From Anisus vortex (taxonomy: Eukaryota > Mollusca > Gastropoda > Planorbidae): a DNA stretch of 64,000 bases. Positions 61,389 to 64,000 of the stretch are shown here, in pieces. Both the position numbers and the translations under genes were made by a program. The stretch is taken from positions 18,968,409 to 19,032,408 of the forward strand of contig OX421497.1 in the NCBI GenBank assembly GCA_949126835.1, read 5' to 3'. The stretch's first letter is position 1; each line of letters starts with the position of its first letter. The notes under the pieces were generated by a model. That model was not told the origin of the DNA. It did no database searches and was given only the letters and a program-made list of their open reading frames with translations.

Positions 61389-61805
61389 GTAAGTCACTAA
61401 ATCATATCTTTAAGTAAGTCACTAAACCATTTCTTTAAGTAAGTCATTAAACCATATTTTTAAGTAAGTCACTAAACCATATCTTTAAGAAAGTCACTAA
61501 ACCATATCTTTAAGTAAGTCACTAAACCATATCATTAAAAATTTACTAAACCATATCTTTAAAAATTCACTAAACCATATCTTTAAGTAAGTCACTAAAC
61601 CATATCTTTAAAAATTCACTAAACCATATCTTTAAGTAAGTCACTAAACCATATTCTTAAATAAGTCACTAAACCATATCTTTAAGTAAGTCAGTAAACC
61701 ATATCTTTAAGTAAGTCGCTGAACCATATCTTTAAGTAAGTCAGTAAACCATATCTTTAAGTAAGTCGCTGAACTCTATCTTTAAATAATTCACTAAACC
61801 ATATC
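61376..61805. repeat. 25-bp minisatellite built on a splice donor
   Basis: Roughly 17 units of about 25 bp (CATATCTTTAAGTAAGTCAC + TAAAC). The first unit overlaps the last codons of Ig-gene exon 4 and its donor, and most later units repeat the donor AAGTAAGT. Confidence 0.93.
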
Positions 61806-61812
61806 TTTTGTG

Positions 61813-62045
61813 AAGCCGGCTGGTCCAGCGGTTAGTTGACAGGCCTGTCAATCAAAAACCAACTGACAGGTCGCGGGTTCTATCCCTGCCATCGTCGGAT
61901 CGCTGTCGCCCTGCAAGAGTTTTGGGCCTAGTGGACGTAATAATCTTCTATCTAGAAGGAACGTCTGTAAACTTATAAGTAAGTTGCTAAGCCAGATGGA
62001 AGGGGGTGCTCACATTTTCAAAATCTACTATCCGGGGTAGAAAGA
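61813..62045 (+). mobile_element. tRNA-derived SINE in an Ig-gene intron
   Basis: GCCGGCTGGTCCAGCGGTTA supplies the A-box and GGTCGCGGGTTCTATCCCTG the B-box, with a long insert between them. The body follows (CTAGAAGGAACGTCTGTAAA). It lies just after the 25-bp minisatellite. It lacks a proper acceptor stem, so it is not a functional tRNA. Confidence 0.7.
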
Positions 62046-62949
62046 AAACCTAAGCTCATACTGAGTTTATACCGAGTTTATACCGACTTAACGAATTGTA
62101 TTTGATATGATAGATAGTTAAAACAGACAAATTGTTACTTTGTGATATGATGATAGTTAAAACAGACACATTTTTACTTTTTCATCACAAACCAATATTT
62201 TTTTTAAATCTTTTTTTTTACAAGCAATAAAAACATCATTTTATTTTCAGATTTATTTTATTAAAGTGTTAGTAATATTAATGAAACCGATGCTATCTAA
62301 ATTAATTCAACATTTATCCATTCTTTATTAATATAGTCTGCGTTAAAAAAAAAATGACGTTTTAAAAAATCAAACATAATATTTTTGATTCATATCTATT
62401 TTGTCAGTCAAATATTTCTCACATTCTTATTCAAACTATACGCTGATGGTCTATCTAAGCATTATGTATTAGTAGAACAAACAGTATCTTAAAAAAAAAA
62501 ACAAGTTGAAAACTTGTTAGGTAAAAATACTATTCAAAGGCACGGAAAAGGGTTAGGTAATTTACGGGATAATGCGGACAAAGGGAAAGAAGCGAGTATT
62601 CTCTTTTGTTCGGAAGTAAATTCACAAACCAGTCTAAGTGAAAATTGCTAGTTGATATATTTTATGATCATTTACATGGGCGCGCGCATTGATAGATAAA
62701 CAATTTTTTTTTAAGATAAAAATAGACAAACAAATTTATAATAAAACATTTATAATTAATTGTCACAACTGCGACTCCTTCCATTGTCAAATCGATATCA
62801 TTATCTTTGAGGATGCATCTCCCCCCCCCCCCCCCCCCCGATGCTCTACTTATTACTCCATTCACGTTTCTCTAAACACTATGATGCATGAATCATTCCA
62901 ATACGTATCTATAGCATCTCCCTGGAAATAGCTAACTCGAACTAAATGT
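62046..62949. other. AT-rich sequence, probably intron of the Ig gene
   Basis: A run of about 19 C at 62821-62839. No exon with fitting phase-1 acceptor was recognised. Confidence 0.45.
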
Positions 62950-63230
62950 GAACTATTGGGACCGTCGATAGCGCGTCCTAGCTTTCGCCTGAAGTGGTTT
63001 GTCCTAGCCTGTGCTGCACAGTGCTGCACTAGTTATTTGGACTGTCGATAGCACGTCCTAACTTTCGCATGGAATGGTGATCCTAGCCTGTGCTGCACTA
63101 ACTATTTGAACCGTCGATTGCACATCCTAGCTTACGCTTGTAGATGTGTGTTTTAGCTTCTCCCTGGAGATGTGAGTTCTAGGTTTAGCCTTGAGTTGTG
63201 CATCCTAGCCTGTGCTGCACAGAGAATGTG
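62950..63230. repeat. Degenerate ~80-bp repeat
   Basis: GTCGATAGCGCGTCCTAGCT, a variable middle and TCCTAGCCTGTGCTGCAC recur three or more times with losses. Confidence 0.75.
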
Positions 63231-63659
63231 GACACATATATAATGCTAAACTTTTGTTTCCAGTTTTTACTGTTTGCGATACGAGTGCTACGTTGAGTTG
63301 ATTTCTCACTCGTTTAAAAGTTATTTTACGATAGTTTCGGAAAATCGTGTAGACTTTTTGTTTTTGTGAAAAGTTTTGGGTAAGCATTTCCAATGTTCTA
63401 ATATATTTTAAGCCCAAAAATCGATAAAAGAAAAAAAAAATTCTGGCAAAAAAAAAAGATAAAATTCGGCATAATTAGGCTAAGTTTCTGCTGGTGTCGA
63501 AAATATTAAAACATTAACCGTCAACTTATTATATTTGATCCTAGCTTCTATTTTGCACTTGGCTCAGAAATGTTAGAAAACATCCAGAGCGAATGAAAAT
63601 TGTCGTTGAAGCCGCCGACAGAGTTATAAGATCTCTTTAGAAAAACCGAACGATAGCTA

Positions 63660-64000
63660 ACGATAGGTTTGAGCTCGAGGGGGGGGGGGGTACTCCCAAG
63701 CTGGTCCGGGCTCAGCCACCCCACGACACGCCGGTTCCCACTAAGGATCATTATCGTGGTGGCTCGCCCGTATACCTGCACTGTCACCCAGTAGCACAAG
63801 TGTTATACTATAGGTGTTGATGATGATTGTCCATCGCTTGAGAAGAGGAACATCCTTTGTCAGTGTCATAGTTGCTTATGGGTACGAAGTTGGCTGGTGA
63901 AGCCTATTCTTGCCCGAAAAAGTTTGCCGCATTGGGGGCATGGATGCGAGGCCTGGGTGGCAGTAGAGGGGCTGTCTTTTCTGGAGTTTCTTAGTTGACG
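63660..64000 (-). pseudogene. LINE 3'-end relic with C2H2-like terminal finger (cut by window edge)
   Basis: The minus strand reads STATQASHPCPQCGKLFRAR followed by IGFTSQLRTH, a Cys-x2-Cys...His finger of the kind that closes some LINE polyproteins. The first His of the pair is Gln. Stops follow within a few dozen codons. The rest of the element would lie beyond 64000. Confidence 0.5.

Noticed and set aside
61813..61900. Functional tRNA gene
   Set aside because: A and B boxes are present, but the spacing is too long and no acceptor stem pairs. It is a SINE head.

Overview
This window is intron-rich, AT-rich eukaryotic nuclear DNA. It looks like a mollusc, most likely a gastropod. The clues are a secreted protein with an immunoglobulin domain of the lophotrochozoan FREP/VIgL style, a conserved ATP synthase b-subunit gene split by small phase-defined exons, a dense mix of LINE, SINE, hAT and MITE fragments, and a very heavy load of minisatellites. 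The organism is inferred, since no species marker is present. None of this is prokaryotic: there are no operons, rRNA genes or CRISPR arrays.

Layout. 1-3 kb: simple-sequence-rich DNA and a 62-bp minisatellite. 2.9-4.2 kb: a tRNA-type SINE joined to the 3' end of a LINE whose RNase H domain looks intact. 5.5-28 kb: almost gene-free, with one tandem array after another (9, 13/14, 23, 26, 28, 45, 20 and about 43 bp units), broken by small hAT-like elements (20.2-21.2 kb) and a THAP zinc-finger fragment. 28.4-29.8 kb: a TTAA-flanked MITE next to a CR1/L2-like LINE relic. 30.6-38.8 kb (minus strand): a complete seven-exon mitochondrial ATP synthase subunit b gene coding for 289 residues. 39.3-41.7 kb: a TIR element and a head-to-tail MITE dimer. 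43.6-46.6 kb (minus strand): a complete two-exon ankyrin-repeat protein of 661 residues with a SOCS-box-like segment in the middle of the chain. 48-53.4 kb: four more minisatellites. 53.6-57.15 kb: a nested transposon stack in which a CR1/L2-like LINE is split by a TTA-target element and by an hAT with an exact 8-bp target duplication. 58.3-61.4 kb (plus strand): the first four exons of a secreted Ig-domain gene that runs off the window. 61.4-64 kb: a minisatellite grown from that gene's splice donor, a SINE, and a LINE relic at the edge.

The three host genes are functionally unrelated: one housekeeping (oxidative phosphorylation), one probable ubiquitin-ligase adaptor, and one secreted recognition or adhesion protein. 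The most unusual features are the splice-donor minisatellite in the Ig gene, the internal SOCS box, the dated transposon nest, two broken copies of one TIR element that each keep the opposite end, and an array of about 21 perfect PAR-bZIP-type sites.
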